DNA of 64,000 nucleotides. Origin: Mycobacterium avium subsp. avium. Its GTDB lineage: Bacteria; Actinomycetota; Actinomycetes; Mycobacteriales; Mycobacteriaceae. A program made the translations under genes and the position numbers. The stretch is from NCBI RefSeq assembly GCF_009741445.1, contig NZ_CP046507.1, positions 3,596,001-3,660,000 on the forward strand, in the 5' to 3' direction. The notes below the pieces were generated by a model. The model was given only the letters and a program-made list of their open reading frames with translations. It did no database searches and was not told where the DNA came from. This document shows positions 8,035 to 16,701 of the stretch, piece by piece; within the stretch, counting starts at the first letter, position 1; each line of letters begins with the position of its first letter.

Positions 8035-8991
8035 TCACAACGCCGGGCACACCGCCGACAGGAACTCGTGAGTGCGGCGCCGCGATTCGGCCCGCTCGCG
8101 CGCGTCGTTGCCCAGCGGCACGATCCGCGCCGCCAGGTCGGTAGCGCCCGCGTCGCGGTACCGCCGCAACCTGCGCAGCACGGCCGACTCGTCGCCGGCC
8201 GCCATGGTGTCGCCGACGTCTTCGGCGTCGCCGTGCTGCAGCAGCCGGACGTAATTCGGGGAGAACTCCGCGTGACCGAGCATCTCGCCGGCATAGGCTC
8301 GCGCATCGTCGATCTCGCTGTTCGAGCAGACTGCGACCGGAACCCCGGCGACGACTCGAGGCGCCGGCCGTCCGGCACCGCCGGCCGCCGCGGTGATCCG
8401 CGGCACCACATGCTCGCCGATCGCCCGCTCGTCGGCCATCCACAGTATGGTGCCGTCGGCGCGCTCGCCCGCCAGTTGCAGCATCGTCGGCCCCAGCGCC
8501 GACAACAGGATCGAGACACCGAATGAATCCGTGACGTCGACCGGCGAATGCACGCAATAACTTTCGTTGTCGACGTCGACGCTGCCCGGTCCGGCGAACG
8601 CCGCGCCGAGCACCTGCAGGTAGTTCCTCGTCAGGCGTGCCGGACGTTCATAGGGCAGTCCCAGTTGGCCGTTGACGATCCAGTGATGCGAGGGCCCGAT
8701 GCCCAGCGTGAACCGCCCGCCGCAGGCGACCTGGGTGGTCAATGCCTGCTGCGCCAGGGCCATCGGGTGGCGGGTCTGGATCGGGACCACCGCCGTTCCG
8801 ATCTCGATGCGCTCGGTGGCCTGCCCGATCAGCGTCACCGCGGTGAGCGCGTCGAGGTAGCCGGGCACCTGGGGCATCCAGAACGCGGTGAAACCGCCGC
8901 GTTCGGCGGCGGCCGCGTCGTCGACCAGCCCGGCCAGCCGCTCGGCACGCGTCCGCTCCTTGTCGGAGCCGACCATCAATCCGATTCGCAC
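8035..8991 (-). CDS. LLM-class F420/flavin-dependent oxidoreductase
   Basis: A 318-aa luciferase-like TIM barrel. The start MRIGLMVGS and the stretch ERIEIGTAVVPIQTRHP are typical of the mycobacterial F420-dependent branch, followed by GRFTLGIGPSHHWIV. It is the last gene of a minus-strand group with the two genes at 9004 and 9759. It could reduce or oxygenate a ketone or enoyl compound. The choice between F420 and FMN cannot be settled from motifs alone. Confidence 0.87.
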   Translation of the reverse strand: MRIGLMVGSDKERTRAERLAGLVDDAAAAERGGFTAFWMPQVPGYLDALTAVTLIGQATERIEIGTAVVPIQTRHPMALAQQALTTQVACGGRFTLGIGPSHHWIVNGQLGLPYERPARLTRNYLQVLGAAFAGPGSVDVDNESYCVHSPVDVTDSFGVSILLSALGPTMLQLAGERADGTILWMADERAIGEHVVPRITAAAGGAGRPAPRVVAGVPVAVCSNSEIDDARAYAGEMLGHAEFSPNYVRLLQHGDAEDVGDTMAAGDESAVLRRLRRYRDAGATDLAARIVPLGNDARERAESRRRTHEFLSAVCPAL

Positions 8992-9003
8992 GCCGCCCCC
9001 CGG

Positions 9004-9747
9004 CTACGGGACATAGCGATCCCATTCGTAGGGCACCACCGCGAAAAACGATGCGGCAAACAGGGGTTCGACGCCCGCATCGGCCCAGCGCGCGGTCAGC
9101 GCCGGCCGCATCCGCTGGGCGGTCGCGACCGGGTCGTCGTCGACAAAGCAATAGGTGATCGACTGGGCTTCTTGCGCGTTGCTGGAATCGGCGAAAATCC
9201 GCCGGGACGACGCCGACCACGCCCCGGCGACGCCGTCGACCTCGACCAGCGGATCGACCGGCGCCGATCCCCGCTCGACCAGCAGCACCGCGCCGCGCAC
9301 CGGCAGCCAGGGCAGCACATCGGCGCCGACCTTGACCCGCGGCGCGGCCACCTTGCGCCCCACGTCGTACACGCCGCGCTGCACCGGGGGCAGCAACGGG
9401 ACCTTGCGGCCGGCGTCGCCCAGCGCGGTGGACAGTTCGTTGAAGCCGCGCAGCCCGGACCCGTCGGTGAAGAAGTACGTCATCACGTGATCGACCGCGT
9501 CCAGCGGCCCGTCGCCGACCGCGCGCGCCGCCCGGCACGCCGGAGTCGACACCAGCCGCAGCGAGGCCCGCACCGCGGCCAGGCGATGCTGCTCCGGGCG
9601 GTGGTCAAGGGTGTGCCAGCGCAGGTAGTCGGCGTCGTTCCCGTCGGGATGGCGGGTCGCCATCGAGACGAACAACGTGGTGATCTCGCCCCGCCCGGTC
9701 GCGAGGACCTCGGCGACTTCGTCGGATGGCCTTCCGGAAAGTTGCAT
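9004..9747 (-). CDS. Hypothetical protein with two similar halves
   Basis: A 247-aa protein of unknown function. Residues about 20-125 and 145-247 look like two copies of a small ferredoxin-like (dimeric alpha/beta barrel, EthD-type) domain. Each has a short beta start (ITTLFVSMA, GAVLLVERG), a middle hydrophobic strand (HVMTYFFTD, SITYCFVDD) and an ending beta strand. This is inferred from pattern only. ATG at 9745-9747. It lies between the LLM and epimerase genes with short spacers, so it is likely part of their pathway. Confidence 0.65.
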   Translation of the reverse strand: MQLSGRPSDEVAEVLATGRGEITTLFVSMATRHPDGNDADYLRWHTLDHRPEQHRLAAVRASLRLVSTPACRAARAVGDGPLDAVDHVMTYFFTDGSGLRGFNELSTALGDAGRKVPLLPPVQRGVYDVGRKVAAPRVKVGADVLPWLPVRGAVLLVERGSAPVDPLVEVDGVAGAWSASSRRIFADSSNAQEAQSITYCFVDDDPVATAQRMRPALTARWADAGVEPLFAASFFAVVPYEWDRYVP

Positions 9748-9758
9748 CGCAGCAGTCC

Positions 9759-10682
9759 TCAGGATGTTGCCGGATCGGCTTGGCGCAGTGTGATTTCCGG
9801 GTGACGGGCCTCGATCATGCGCCGAAATCCGTCGCGCCAGGGCACTTTCGTCCGGCCCAGCACTGCATGCATCCGGGTGACATCGGGCCACAGCGGCGTG
9901 TGCGCCCGCTCGGTGTACTCGAATTTCGGCTCCACACCGATCAATTGGCCCATGAATGTGCAGTACTCCTCCACGCTGACCGTTTCGCTTCCCGCCCAGT
10001 TCACCACGACCGGTGGCGTGGCGGCCACCTCCATGGCGCGGATGCCCAGCTCCACGTAGTCGTCTTCGTAGATCGGGTTGTAGTTGTTGGGCTTGTCCGG
10101 GTGCAACCGAATGGGCTTGCCCGCCAGCATCGCTTCCAGACGATCGGCGGGCGCACCGCCCTGCGGCCCGTAGGTGGAACAGATCCGGATGATGGTCAGC
10201 GGAATCTGAAAATGCCGGGCGACCCAGGTGCACACCGCTTCGGCCGCCACCTTGGAGATGCTGTAGTTGGCCCGCAGCGGCACCCCCGGCGGGTCGGATT
10301 CGGTCAGCGGCCGGCGCCCCTGATAGGCGTACACCGAGCCGGTGGAGCAGAACACGAAACCCTTGGCGGCGCGGCAGTGGTAGAGCAGCTCGCCCGACCG
10401 CTGCGCGTTGGTTTCGAGGCAGCGGTTCCAGTCACCCGCGCCGGTGTCCACCGCGGCGTGCAAGACGTAGCTGAAATCCTCAGGGAGACCGGAGAAGTCG
10501 CCCGCGCCGACGTCCAGGGAGACGGGTTTGACACCGGCGGCGACGAGTTTCTCGCGGGCCGCGGGGTCTTTCAGCCGGGCCACGCCCCACACCTCGTTGC
10601 CGGCCGCGGCCAGGGCGCGCGCGATCGGAAAGGCGATTTTGCCCGTCGCCCCGGTGATCAGAATCTTCTCCGCCTCGAGCAA
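9759..10682 (-). CDS. NAD-dependent epimerase/dehydratase (extended SDR)
   Basis: A roughly 307-aa extended short-chain dehydrogenase. The start region ILITGATGKIAFPIARAL binds NAD(P), and the active site is in CSTGSVYAYQG with YSISK as the Tyr-x3-Lys pair. The likely start is TTG 10682 behind GGAGG at 10687-10691, although the spacing of 4 bp is short and an upstream ATG (10751) is open in frame. The family acts on nucleotide sugars, lactones or bulky aldehydes; given the context, a hydroxy-intermediate dehydrogenase is plausible. It is divergent from the secreted protein at 10862. Confidence 0.82.
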   Translation of the reverse strand: MLEAEKILITGATGKIAFPIARALAAAGNEVWGVARLKDPAAREKLVAAGVKPVSLDVGAGDFSGLPEDFSYVLHAAVDTGAGDWNRCLETNAQRSGELLYHCRAAKGFVFCSTGSVYAYQGRRPLTESDPPGVPLRANYSISKVAAEAVCTWVARHFQIPLTIIRICSTYGPQGGAPADRLEAMLAGKPIRLHPDKPNNYNPIYEDDYVELGIRAMEVAATPPVVVNWAGSETVSVEEYCTFMGQLIGVEPKFEYTERAHTPLWPDVTRMHAVLGRTKVPWRDGFRRMIEARHPEITLRQADPATS

Positions 10683-10861
10683 CGGACCTCCCAATGTGAA
10701 GTACTTGATATCGCGGTTGGAGCATAACCCCGGCGCGACACGAAACGCCATGACAGCGCTCGGTGGTCGTGGCGTCGGCGAAACGAACCTGGTCGTCGCG
10801 GTGGCACCGGAATAAGCTAAGACTCCCAACGTCGTCGGGACGGCCCCACGGGAGGCCCACC

Positions 10862-11182
10862 ATGAGATGGTTTGTCCGTCGTTCGACGGTTGTCGTTGCG
10901 GTCGCGTTCATCGGTATGGCGGTAGCGGCGACAGCGACGCCGGGAGTCAGCTCCGCGGAGTGCGATCGCAACATGTCGTGGAATCGGACGACGGGTGAGT
11001 GCAGGGTGCCACCGGCGCCGCCGGACTGGTACCGGCCCCCGCCGCCATACGCGCCGTCGTTTGCCGGGCAGGACGTGCCGCCCCCGCCGCCGCGGCCCTG
11101 GTGGTCACCCAACGAACCCATGTGGAGTGTGCGCTTTCACCAATGGGGCACCTATATCGGCGGCACCTGGGTGCCATTTTGA
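10862..11182 (+). CDS. Small secreted proline-rich protein
   Basis: A 106-aa protein with a clear Sec signal peptide: RRSTVVVAVAFIGMAVAATA, then a cleavage region around GVSSAEC near residue 33. The mature part has two Cys near its start (C34 and C47), which could form a disulfide, then a proline-rich stretch (PPPPYAPSF, PPPPPRPWW) and an aromatic end. GGGAGG lies 6 bp before the ATG. Short proline-rich exported proteins of this kind are common in mycobacteria and mostly of unknown function. It is not clearly linked to the catabolic genes. Confidence 0.8.
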   Translation: MRWFVRRSTVVVAVAFIGMAVAATATPGVSSAECDRNMSWNRTTGECRVPPAPPDWYRPPPPYAPSFAGQDVPPPPPRPWWSPNEPMWSVRFHQWGTYIGGTWVPF

Positions 11183-11235
11183 TCCGGCACCTCGGTGCCG
11201 TCTTGACGGTGTCATTCAGCGCGTCCGCAAGTAGT

Positions 11236-11250
11236 GATAACGTGATTCTC
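11236..11250. promoter_or_regulatory. Weak match to the GAGAAT-N3-ATTCTC palindrome
   Basis: GATAACGTGATTCTC has a perfect right arm and two mismatches in the left arm. It lies 43 bp before the start of the DUF35-thiolase fusion gene, the position expected for a promoter operator. Confidence 0.35.
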
Positions 11251-11292
11251 CGAATCGTATAACGGTCCTACCGTGCTACTCGCGGAGGTGAC

Positions 11293-12945
11293 GTGTCAGC
11301 ACCCGGACGCCCACTGCCCCTGGTCACCGAGGAGAACGAGTTCTTCTGGACGTCGGGCGCCGACGGAAAGCTGCGCCTGCAGGAATGTCGGAGCTGCGCA
11401 TCGCTGATCCACCCGCCCGCGCCGGTGTGCCGGTACTGCCGGTCCCGCGACATCGGGGTGCGGGCCGTCTCGGGCAGGGCGACGCTGGCCGGATTCACCG
11501 TCAACCACCGCTTCAGCCTGCCGGGAATGCCGGCGCCGTACGTGATCGCGCAGGTGGCGATCGCGGAGGACCCACGGGTCCGGCTGACCACCAACATCGT
11601 GGAGTGCGATCCCGACCGGCTCGAGCTCGGCCAGGCCGTCGAGGTCGTCTTCGAACAGGCCGACGACGTGTGGTTCCCCCTGTTTCGGCCTAGCGCGGAT
11701 GGTGAGCCGAGCCCGCTGCCGGCCGACGAAATCGCCCCCGAGCGGTTCGGCGACCACGTCCGGCCCATGCTCACCACCGACAAGTTCGAGGACAAGGTCG
11801 CCCTCACCGGGATCGGCATGTCACCGATCGGGCGCCGGTTGATGCAGCTGCCGCTGGCGCTGACCGTGCAGGCCTGCGAGGCGGCCATCGCCGACGCCGG
11901 CCTGACGTACGCCGACATCGACGGCCTGTCCACCTATCCCGGCGCGATCAATGTCGCCGGGATGGGCGAGGGCGGCGTCACCGCCCTGGAGGCCGCGTTG
12001 GGCATCCGGCCGACGTGGCACAACGGCGCCATGGAGACGTTCGGGCCCGGCGGCTCGGTGATCGCCGCAATGCTTGCTGTCGCAGGCGGTTTGGCGCGCC
12101 ACGTGTTGTGCTTCCGCACGCTGTGGGAGGCCACCCACACCGAGCTGATGAAGCAGGGCAAGATCACCCCGTCGATGGGCCGGATGCAAGGCTGGCAGAT
12201 GCCGTTCGGCGCCACCTCGGCGGCGCACACCCTGGCGATGAACGCCCAGCGGCACTTTCACCGCTACGGCACCACCAAGGAGACGCTGGGCTGGATCGCG
12301 TTGAACCAGCGGGCCAACGCCGAGCTCAACCCGACCGCGATCTACCGCTCGCCGATGACCATGGAGGACTACCTGGGCGCGCGGCCCATCACCACGCCCT
12401 TCGGCCTCTACGACTGCGACGTGCCCTGCGACGGCGCGATCGCCGTCATCGTCTCGGCCGTCGACGCCGCCCGCGATCTGGCTAAGCCGCCGGTGCTGGT
12501 GGAGGCGGTGGGCACCCAGATCATCGAGCGAACCGATTGGGACCAAAGCACTCTCACCCACGAGCCGCAGGTGTTGGGCCAGGCGGCACACGTATGGACG
12601 CGCACATCGCTGCGCCCGTCGGACGTCGATGTGGCCGAGTTGTACGACGGGTTCTCGTTCAACTGCCTGTCCTGGATCGAGGCGCTGGGATTCTGCGGAA
12701 TCGGTGAGGCGAAGGAGTTTTTGGACGGCGGCAAGAACATCGCCCGCGACGGCCAGCTACCGCTCAACACGCACGGCGGTCAGCTTTCGCACGGCCGCAC
12801 CCACGGCATGGGTCTGCTGCACGAAGCCATCACCCAGCTGCGCGGCGAGGCCGGCGACCGCCAAGTCGCCGACGCCCGCGTCGGCGTCGTCAGCAGCGGC
12901 GGCCTGACCCCGAGCGGCGTGATCCTGCTGCGGGCCGACCGGTGA
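11293..12945 (+). CDS. DUF35 (zinc ribbon-OB)-thiolase-like fusion, probable aldolase
   Basis: A 550-aa fusion. Residues 1-140 are a DUF35 domain, with a zinc ribbon (C32, C35, C46, C49) followed by an OB fold. Residues about 155-550 are an SCP-x/Ltp2-like thiolase fold. The thiolase half has no nucleophilic Cys where a thiolase has one (GAMETFGPGGS there), but keeps ELYDGFSFNC and HGGQLSHGRTHG. In steroid side-chain degradation, Ltp2 with the DUF35 domain of ChsH2 is a retro-aldolase built on this fold without thiolase chemistry. The fusion therefore suggests retro-aldol cleavage of a beta-hydroxyacyl-CoA. GTG start after GGAGG; its stop overlaps the next gene. Confidence 0.85.
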   Translation: MSAPGRPLPLVTEENEFFWTSGADGKLRLQECRSCASLIHPPAPVCRYCRSRDIGVRAVSGRATLAGFTVNHRFSLPGMPAPYVIAQVAIAEDPRVRLTTNIVECDPDRLELGQAVEVVFEQADDVWFPLFRPSADGEPSPLPADEIAPERFGDHVRPMLTTDKFEDKVALTGIGMSPIGRRLMQLPLALTVQACEAAIADAGLTYADIDGLSTYPGAINVAGMGEGGVTALEAALGIRPTWHNGAMETFGPGGSVIAAMLAVAGGLARHVLCFRTLWEATHTELMKQGKITPSMGRMQGWQMPFGATSAAHTLAMNAQRHFHRYGTTKETLGWIALNQRANAELNPTAIYRSPMTMEDYLGARPITTPFGLYDCDVPCDGAIAVIVSAVDAARDLAKPPVLVEAVGTQIIERTDWDQSTLTHEPQVLGQAAHVWTRTSLRPSDVDVAELYDGFSFNCLSWIEALGFCGIGEAKEFLDGGKNIARDGQLPLNTHGGQLSHGRTHGMGLLHEAITQLRGEAGDRQVADARVGVVSSGGLTPSGVILLRADR

Positions 12946-13976
12946 ACGGCGCCGCGCCGCGTCCCCGACTCGTCATCGTGGACGGTGTGCCGATGTCGGC
13001 ACTGGTGGCCGAGGCCGAGGATCCCAAGGCCGTGCTGGTGGCCATCCACGGCGGCGGCACCACCGCGGTCTATTTCGACTGCCCGGGCCACCCGTCGTTC
13101 TCGCTGCTGCGGGCCGGCGCCACAGCGGGATTCACCGTGGTGGCGCTCGACCGGCCGGGCTACGGCAGCTCGGCCCCCTATCCGGGGGCGATGACGCGGC
13201 CCGAGCAGCGCGTCGAGCTCGCCTACGGGGCGGTGGATCGCATCCTCGGGCAGCGGCCGCGCGGCGCCGGGCTGTTCTTGATGGGCCACTCCGGCGGTTG
13301 CGAGCTTGTGCTGCGGATGGCGGCCGACGAGCGGGGGGCGGACCTGCTCGGCATCGAGCTGGCCGGCACCGGTCGGCACTACCACCCCGCCGCCCGGGAG
13401 ATCCTCAAGACCGCGACGCGCGAGCGTCGTCCCGCCGGACTGCGCGAACTGTTGTGGCACCCGGAAAACCTTTATCCGCCTGAGGTTCTCGGCGGTGCGA
13501 CGGTCTCCCCGAGCGCCCCGTCCTACGAGGACCAGATGGTGTCGAACTGGGCCCGCCGGGATTTTCCGGCGCTCGCCCCGGCCGTGCGTGTCCCGGTGCA
13601 CTTCAGCATCGCCGAACACGAAAAGGTCTGGCAGAACGACGCTTCGGCGATGGACGAGATCGCGGCGCTGTTCACCGGTGCGCCGGAATTCACCGTGCAC
13701 CGGCAACCCGGCGCCGGGCACAACATCAGCCTCGGGTACACGGCGGCCGACTATCACGCGACGGTGTTGTCCTTCGCGAACGCCTGCGCGACCGCCGGCC
13801 CGGCGCCGAACGTGAAATTAGCTTCACGCTCGGCGTCGAACGTGAAATTAGCTTCACGCTCGGCGGCCGACGGGGAGCCGGCGGCCGACGGGGAGCCGGC
13901 GGAGGACGGGGAGCAGGCGGAGGACAGGGAGCAGGCGGCGCACGAAACGACGGCGGCGCAGGAGGAGGCGGGTTGA
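12942..13976 (+). CDS. Alpha/beta hydrolase with repeat-encoded C-terminal tail
   Basis: A 344-aa protein. The alpha/beta hydrolase core covers residues 1-285: AIHGGGTTAVYF is the oxyanion region, Ser117 in GHSGGCE the nucleophile, and QPGAGHNIS the catalytic His. Residues 286-344 are encoded by two kinds of tandem DNA repeats (13801-13860 and 13862-13933) and read as NVKLASRS twice, then acidic ADGEPA-type units. The tail is low complexity and probably disordered. It overlaps the upstream fusion gene by 4 bp (GTGA) and the next dehydrogenase by 1 bp. The substrate may be a product of the aldolase-like step. Confidence 0.85.
   Translation: MNGAAPRPRLVIVDGVPMSALVAEAEDPKAVLVAIHGGGTTAVYFDCPGHPSFSLLRAGATAGFTVVALDRPGYGSSAPYPGAMTRPEQRVELAYGAVDRILGQRPRGAGLFLMGHSGGCELVLRMAADERGADLLGIELAGTGRHYHPAAREILKTATRERRPAGLRELLWHPENLYPPEVLGGATVSPSAPSYEDQMVSNWARRDFPALAPAVRVPVHFSIAEHEKVWQNDASAMDEIAALFTGAPEFTVHRQPGAGHNISLGYTAADYHATVLSFANACATAGPAPNVKLASRSASNVKLASRSAADGEPAADGEPAEDGEQAEDREQAAHETTAAQEEAG
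13801..13860. repeat. 30-bp tandem repeat, two copies, each with a palindrome
   Basis: Two 30-bp units (13801-13830, 13831-13860) differ at one base. Each holds the inverted repeat CGAACGTGAA-ATTAGC-TTCACGCTCG (one mismatch), a hairpin of the kind normally found between mycobacterial genes. Here it sits inside an open frame and encodes NVKLASRS. Confidence 0.85.
13862..13933. repeat. 18-bp minisatellite, four units
   Basis: Four 18-bp units of the form GGCGG-M-S-GAC-R-GGGAGCM, the first two identical and the last two diverging by a few bases. Being a multiple of three, copy-number change would keep the frame. This is a candidate VNTR locus. Confidence 0.85.
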
Positions 13977-14791
13977 TGCGCGTGGGATTCATCGGGTTGG
14001 GCAGCCAGGGCGGGCCGATGGCGCGCCGGATCGTCGAAGGCGGCTACCCCACCACGCTGTGGGCGCGCCGACCCGCGACGCTCGAGGTATTCGCCGACAC
14101 CGACGCGAAGGTGGCCGGCTCTCCGGCCGAACTCGCCGCGGCCAGTGACCTGGTCTGCCTGTGCGTCATCGGCGACGCCGACATCGACGAACTCACCGAC
14201 GGCGAGCATGGACTGCTGTCGGCGATGCAACCCGGCGGGGTCATCGCGGTGCACAGCACGGTGCACCCCGACACCTGCCGAAAACTTACCAAACGGGCTG
14301 CGGCGCTCGGGGTTTCGGTCGTCGATGCGCCGGTCAGCGGCGGCGGTGGCGCGGCGGCCGAGGGCCGGCTGCTGGTGATGGCCGGCGGCGACGCCGACGT
14401 GGTCGAGCGCTGCCGTCCGGTGTTCGAAACCTACGCCGATCCGGTGGTTCACCTCGGTGAGCTGGGATCCGGGCAAACCACCAAGCTGCTCAACAACTTG
14501 CTGTTCACCGCGAACCTGGCCACCGCGGCCACCGCCCTGTCGCTGGCCGAGCAGCTCGGTGTCCGCCCCGAGCGGCTCACCGAAGTCGTCTCGCGCAGCA
14601 GCGGAAACAGCTTCGCGCTCAACGCGCTTGGCGGCATCGGCGGGCTGGATCAGCTGGCCGGCGTGGCCGGAGCGTTACTGCGCAAGGACGTCCGGCTGGT
14701 CGTCGACCTCGCCGAGCAGGCTGGGGCGGCCGGCGGCGCGGTGCTCGACGCGGCCGATGCGGCCCTGGCGCTGATGGGCCATCCCCGATGA
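13976..14791 (+). CDS. NAD(P)-dependent beta-hydroxyacid dehydrogenase
   Basis: A 271-aa enzyme of the same family as the gene at 1216. The Rossmann loop is GFIGLGSQGGPMARRI, the substrate loop DAPVSGGGGAAAEGRLLVM, and the catalytic Lys is in TTKLLNNLLF. The start is ATG 13976, preceded by GGAGGAGG at 13961-13968 and overlapping the hydrolase stop. The run fusion-hydrolase-dehydrogenase is one operon: an aldol-cleavage-like step, a hydrolase, and oxidation of a hydroxyacid or semialdehyde. The order of the steps is inference. Confidence 0.88.
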   Translation: MRVGFIGLGSQGGPMARRIVEGGYPTTLWARRPATLEVFADTDAKVAGSPAELAAASDLVCLCVIGDADIDELTDGEHGLLSAMQPGGVIAVHSTVHPDTCRKLTKRAAALGVSVVDAPVSGGGGAAAEGRLLVMAGGDADVVERCRPVFETYADPVVHLGELGSGQTTKLLNNLLFTANLATAATALSLAEQLGVRPERLTEVVSRSSGNSFALNALGGIGGLDQLAGVAGALLRKDVRLVVDLAEQAGAAGGAVLDAADAALALMGHPR

Positions 14792-14895
14792 TTCCCCGGC
14801 TGGGCCCGACCAAGCGGTTGACCGGGTGGGGCCGATGATCGCGAACAGGGTTTGAAATACCAGCGTTTTGGTCTTTTCGGTTCGTCATGAAGGTA

Positions 14896-14913
14896 TTACC
14901 GTTACCGTTACAG
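14896..14913. repeat. Hexamer repeat TTACCG-TTACCG-TTACAG
   Basis: Three near-identical hexamers lie about 55-72 bp before the P450 start, within an AT-richer stretch. They may be part of the P450 promoter or an activator site. No known operator is recognised. Confidence 0.4.
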
Positions 14914-14967
14914 TCAGGGACTCCGCTGTAAAGGTTTCAGCCCGACCTCGCCGCTGAGGAGGATTCA

Positions 14968-16173
14968 GTGACCAAACCGAAGCTCGTCTTCGATCCGTAC
15001 TCCGAGGACTACTTCAACAACCCGTACGAGATCTATCGGCGGATGCGCGAGGAAGCGCCCCTGTATTACGACGAAAAAGAGGATTTCTACGCGCTGACCC
15101 GCCACGTGGACGTCGCGGCCGCGTTCAAGGACTACGAGACGTACTCCTCGGCACGCGGCTGCGACCTGGCGATGGTGCGCCGCGGCATCTCGCCGGAACA
15201 GAAGTCCATCATCTTCATGGACCCGCCCGAGCACCGCCACATGCGCAGCCTGCTCAACAAGGCGTTCACCCCGCGGGCGATCCAGTCGCAGCGCGAGACC
15301 ATCATCGAGGTGGTCGACAAGTATCTGAGCGCCGCCGACCCCGACAACTTCGACGTGGTGCAGGACTTCTCCGGGCCGTTCCCGGTGGAGGTCATCACCC
15401 GGATGGCGGGCGTGCCTGAGGAATACCGCCAGCAGGTCCGCCACTGGATCGACACCAGCCTGCACCACGAGCCGGGGCAGATCGAGGTCAGCGAGGCCGG
15501 CATGCAGGCCAACATCGACACGGCGATGTACTACTTCGGCCTGGTCCAGGAGCGCCGCCAGAACCCGCAGGACGACATGATCAGCCGGCTGATCGCCGCC
15601 GAAATCCCCGGCGAAAACGGCCAGATGCGCAAGCTCGACGACATCGAGATCACCGGCTTCGCGACCCTGCTGGGCGGCGCGGGCGCCGAGACCGTCACCA
15701 AGCTGCTCGGCAACGCGGCGGTGATCTTCGCCCGCCACCCCGACCAGTGGCAGAAGCTGCAAGACGATCGCGACAAGATCCCCGGGGCGGTCGAAGAGCT
15801 ACTGCGCTACGAGGGCCCGGTGCAATACAACGTCCGCTACACGCTGAAGGAGGCGCACGTCAGCGGGGGCGTGATCCCGGCGGGCAAGCCGGTGTTCCTG
15901 TGCGGTGCCGCGGCCAACCGCGACCCAGAGGCCTTCACCGACGCCGACACCTTCGACATCGAGCGGGACCAGACCGAGGCCCAGCACCTCGGCCTGGGAT
16001 ACGGCATCCACAGCTGCCTGGGTGCCGCGCTGGCCCGCCTGGAGAGCCGGATCGCGCTGGAGCGGCTGCTCGACTTCATGCCGCGCTACGAGGTCGACTG
16101 GGCGGGCTGCAGACGAGTGACCATGCAAAACGTGGCGGGCTGGAAGAACGTGCCCGTCAAGGTGCTTCGGTAA
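14968..16173 (+). CDS. Cytochrome P450
   Basis: A 401-aa soluble bacterial P450. The I-helix oxygen-activation motif reads GAGAET rather than AGxET/D, ExxR is EELLRY, and the haem-binding loop GYGIHSCLG gives Cys350 as the iron ligand. The usual Phe at the start of the haem motif is replaced by Gly-Tyr. GAGGAGG lies 5 bp before the GTG start. A ferredoxin gene follows after 10 bp, a self-contained hydroxylase module lacking only a reductase. The CYP subfamily and substrate cannot be named. Confidence 0.93.
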   Translation: MTKPKLVFDPYSEDYFNNPYEIYRRMREEAPLYYDEKEDFYALTRHVDVAAAFKDYETYSSARGCDLAMVRRGISPEQKSIIFMDPPEHRHMRSLLNKAFTPRAIQSQRETIIEVVDKYLSAADPDNFDVVQDFSGPFPVEVITRMAGVPEEYRQQVRHWIDTSLHHEPGQIEVSEAGMQANIDTAMYYFGLVQERRQNPQDDMISRLIAAEIPGENGQMRKLDDIEITGFATLLGGAGAETVTKLLGNAAVIFARHPDQWQKLQDDRDKIPGAVEELLRYEGPVQYNVRYTLKEAHVSGGVIPAGKPVFLCGAAANRDPEAFTDADTFDIERDQTEAQHLGLGYGIHSCLGAALARLESRIALERLLDFMPRYEVDWAGCRRVTMQNVAGWKNVPVKVLR

Positions 16174-16183
16174 GGGGGTCACG

Positions 16184-16384
16184 GTGACGAAGAAGATCGA
16201 GGTCGATTGGGGGCTCTGCGAGAGCAACGGCGTCTGCATGGGCATCAACCCGGACATCTTCGAGCTCGGCGATGACGACATGCTGACCGTGCACCAGGAA
16301 GAAGTCACCCCGGAGAACGAACACGACGTGCGCGAGGCCGTCCGTCAATGCCCCCGGCAGGCGATCTCCATCGTCGGCGAGTAG
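16184..16384 (+). CDS. P450 ferredoxin, CxxXxxC type (Asn at variable position)
   Basis: A 66-aa ferredoxin with C12-ESN-GV-C18 and C56-P. The residue that is Cys in ordinary [4Fe-4S] ferredoxins is Asn15. Such mycobacterial ferredoxins bind a [3Fe-4S] or atypical cluster and feed electrons to a neighbouring P450. GTG start, 10 bp downstream of the P450. It converges on the DUF1330 gene. Confidence 0.9.
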   Translation: MTKKIEVDWGLCESNGVCMGINPDIFELGDDDMLTVHQEEVTPENEHDVREAVRQCPRQAISIVGE

Positions 16385-16387
16385 CCG

Positions 16388-16681
16388 TCAGAAGCCGGCG
16401 AGGATGACCGCGTTGCAGTCGGCCGCCGCCTGGCGCAGCTTCGCGGCTTTCTGGTAGCCCTCGGATTCGTACCACGCCCGGGCCGCGTCCACCGATTCGA
16501 ATTCCAGGACGACGGTCTGGTCGCCGTGCCAGGTGCCCTCGATGACGGTGGGCGCGGTGTCCACGGCAAGCACGGTGGCGCCGCTCATCGCCGATCCGGC
16601 GGCCTTCGCGTAGGCCTTCATGCCCTCCGGATCTTTGATGGCCTCGGTGAGGATGACATAGCCTTTTCGCCCGTCGGCCAC
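16388..16681 (-). CDS. DUF1330 domain protein
   Basis: A 97-aa protein of the DUF1330 dimeric alpha/beta-barrel family; function unknown. Family marks are the opening KGYVILTEAIKDPEGMKAY and the later LEFESVDAARAWYESEGYQ with a final ILAGF strand. The start is GTG 16681 behind AAGGAG. It is the last gene of the run P450-ferredoxin-DUF1330, and may bind or process a small hydrophobic intermediate. Confidence 0.87.
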   Translation of the reverse strand: MADGRKGYVILTEAIKDPEGMKAYAKAAGSAMSGATVLAVDTAPTVIEGTWHGDQTVVLEFESVDAARAWYESEGYQKAAKLRQAAADCNAVILAGF

Positions 16682-16701
16682 TCGAATCTCCTTACTCGCG
16701 T

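Noticed and set aside
13801..13933. Repeats as a CRISPR array
   Set aside because: The units are directly tandem without spacers, are in frame with a gene, and no cas genes are present.
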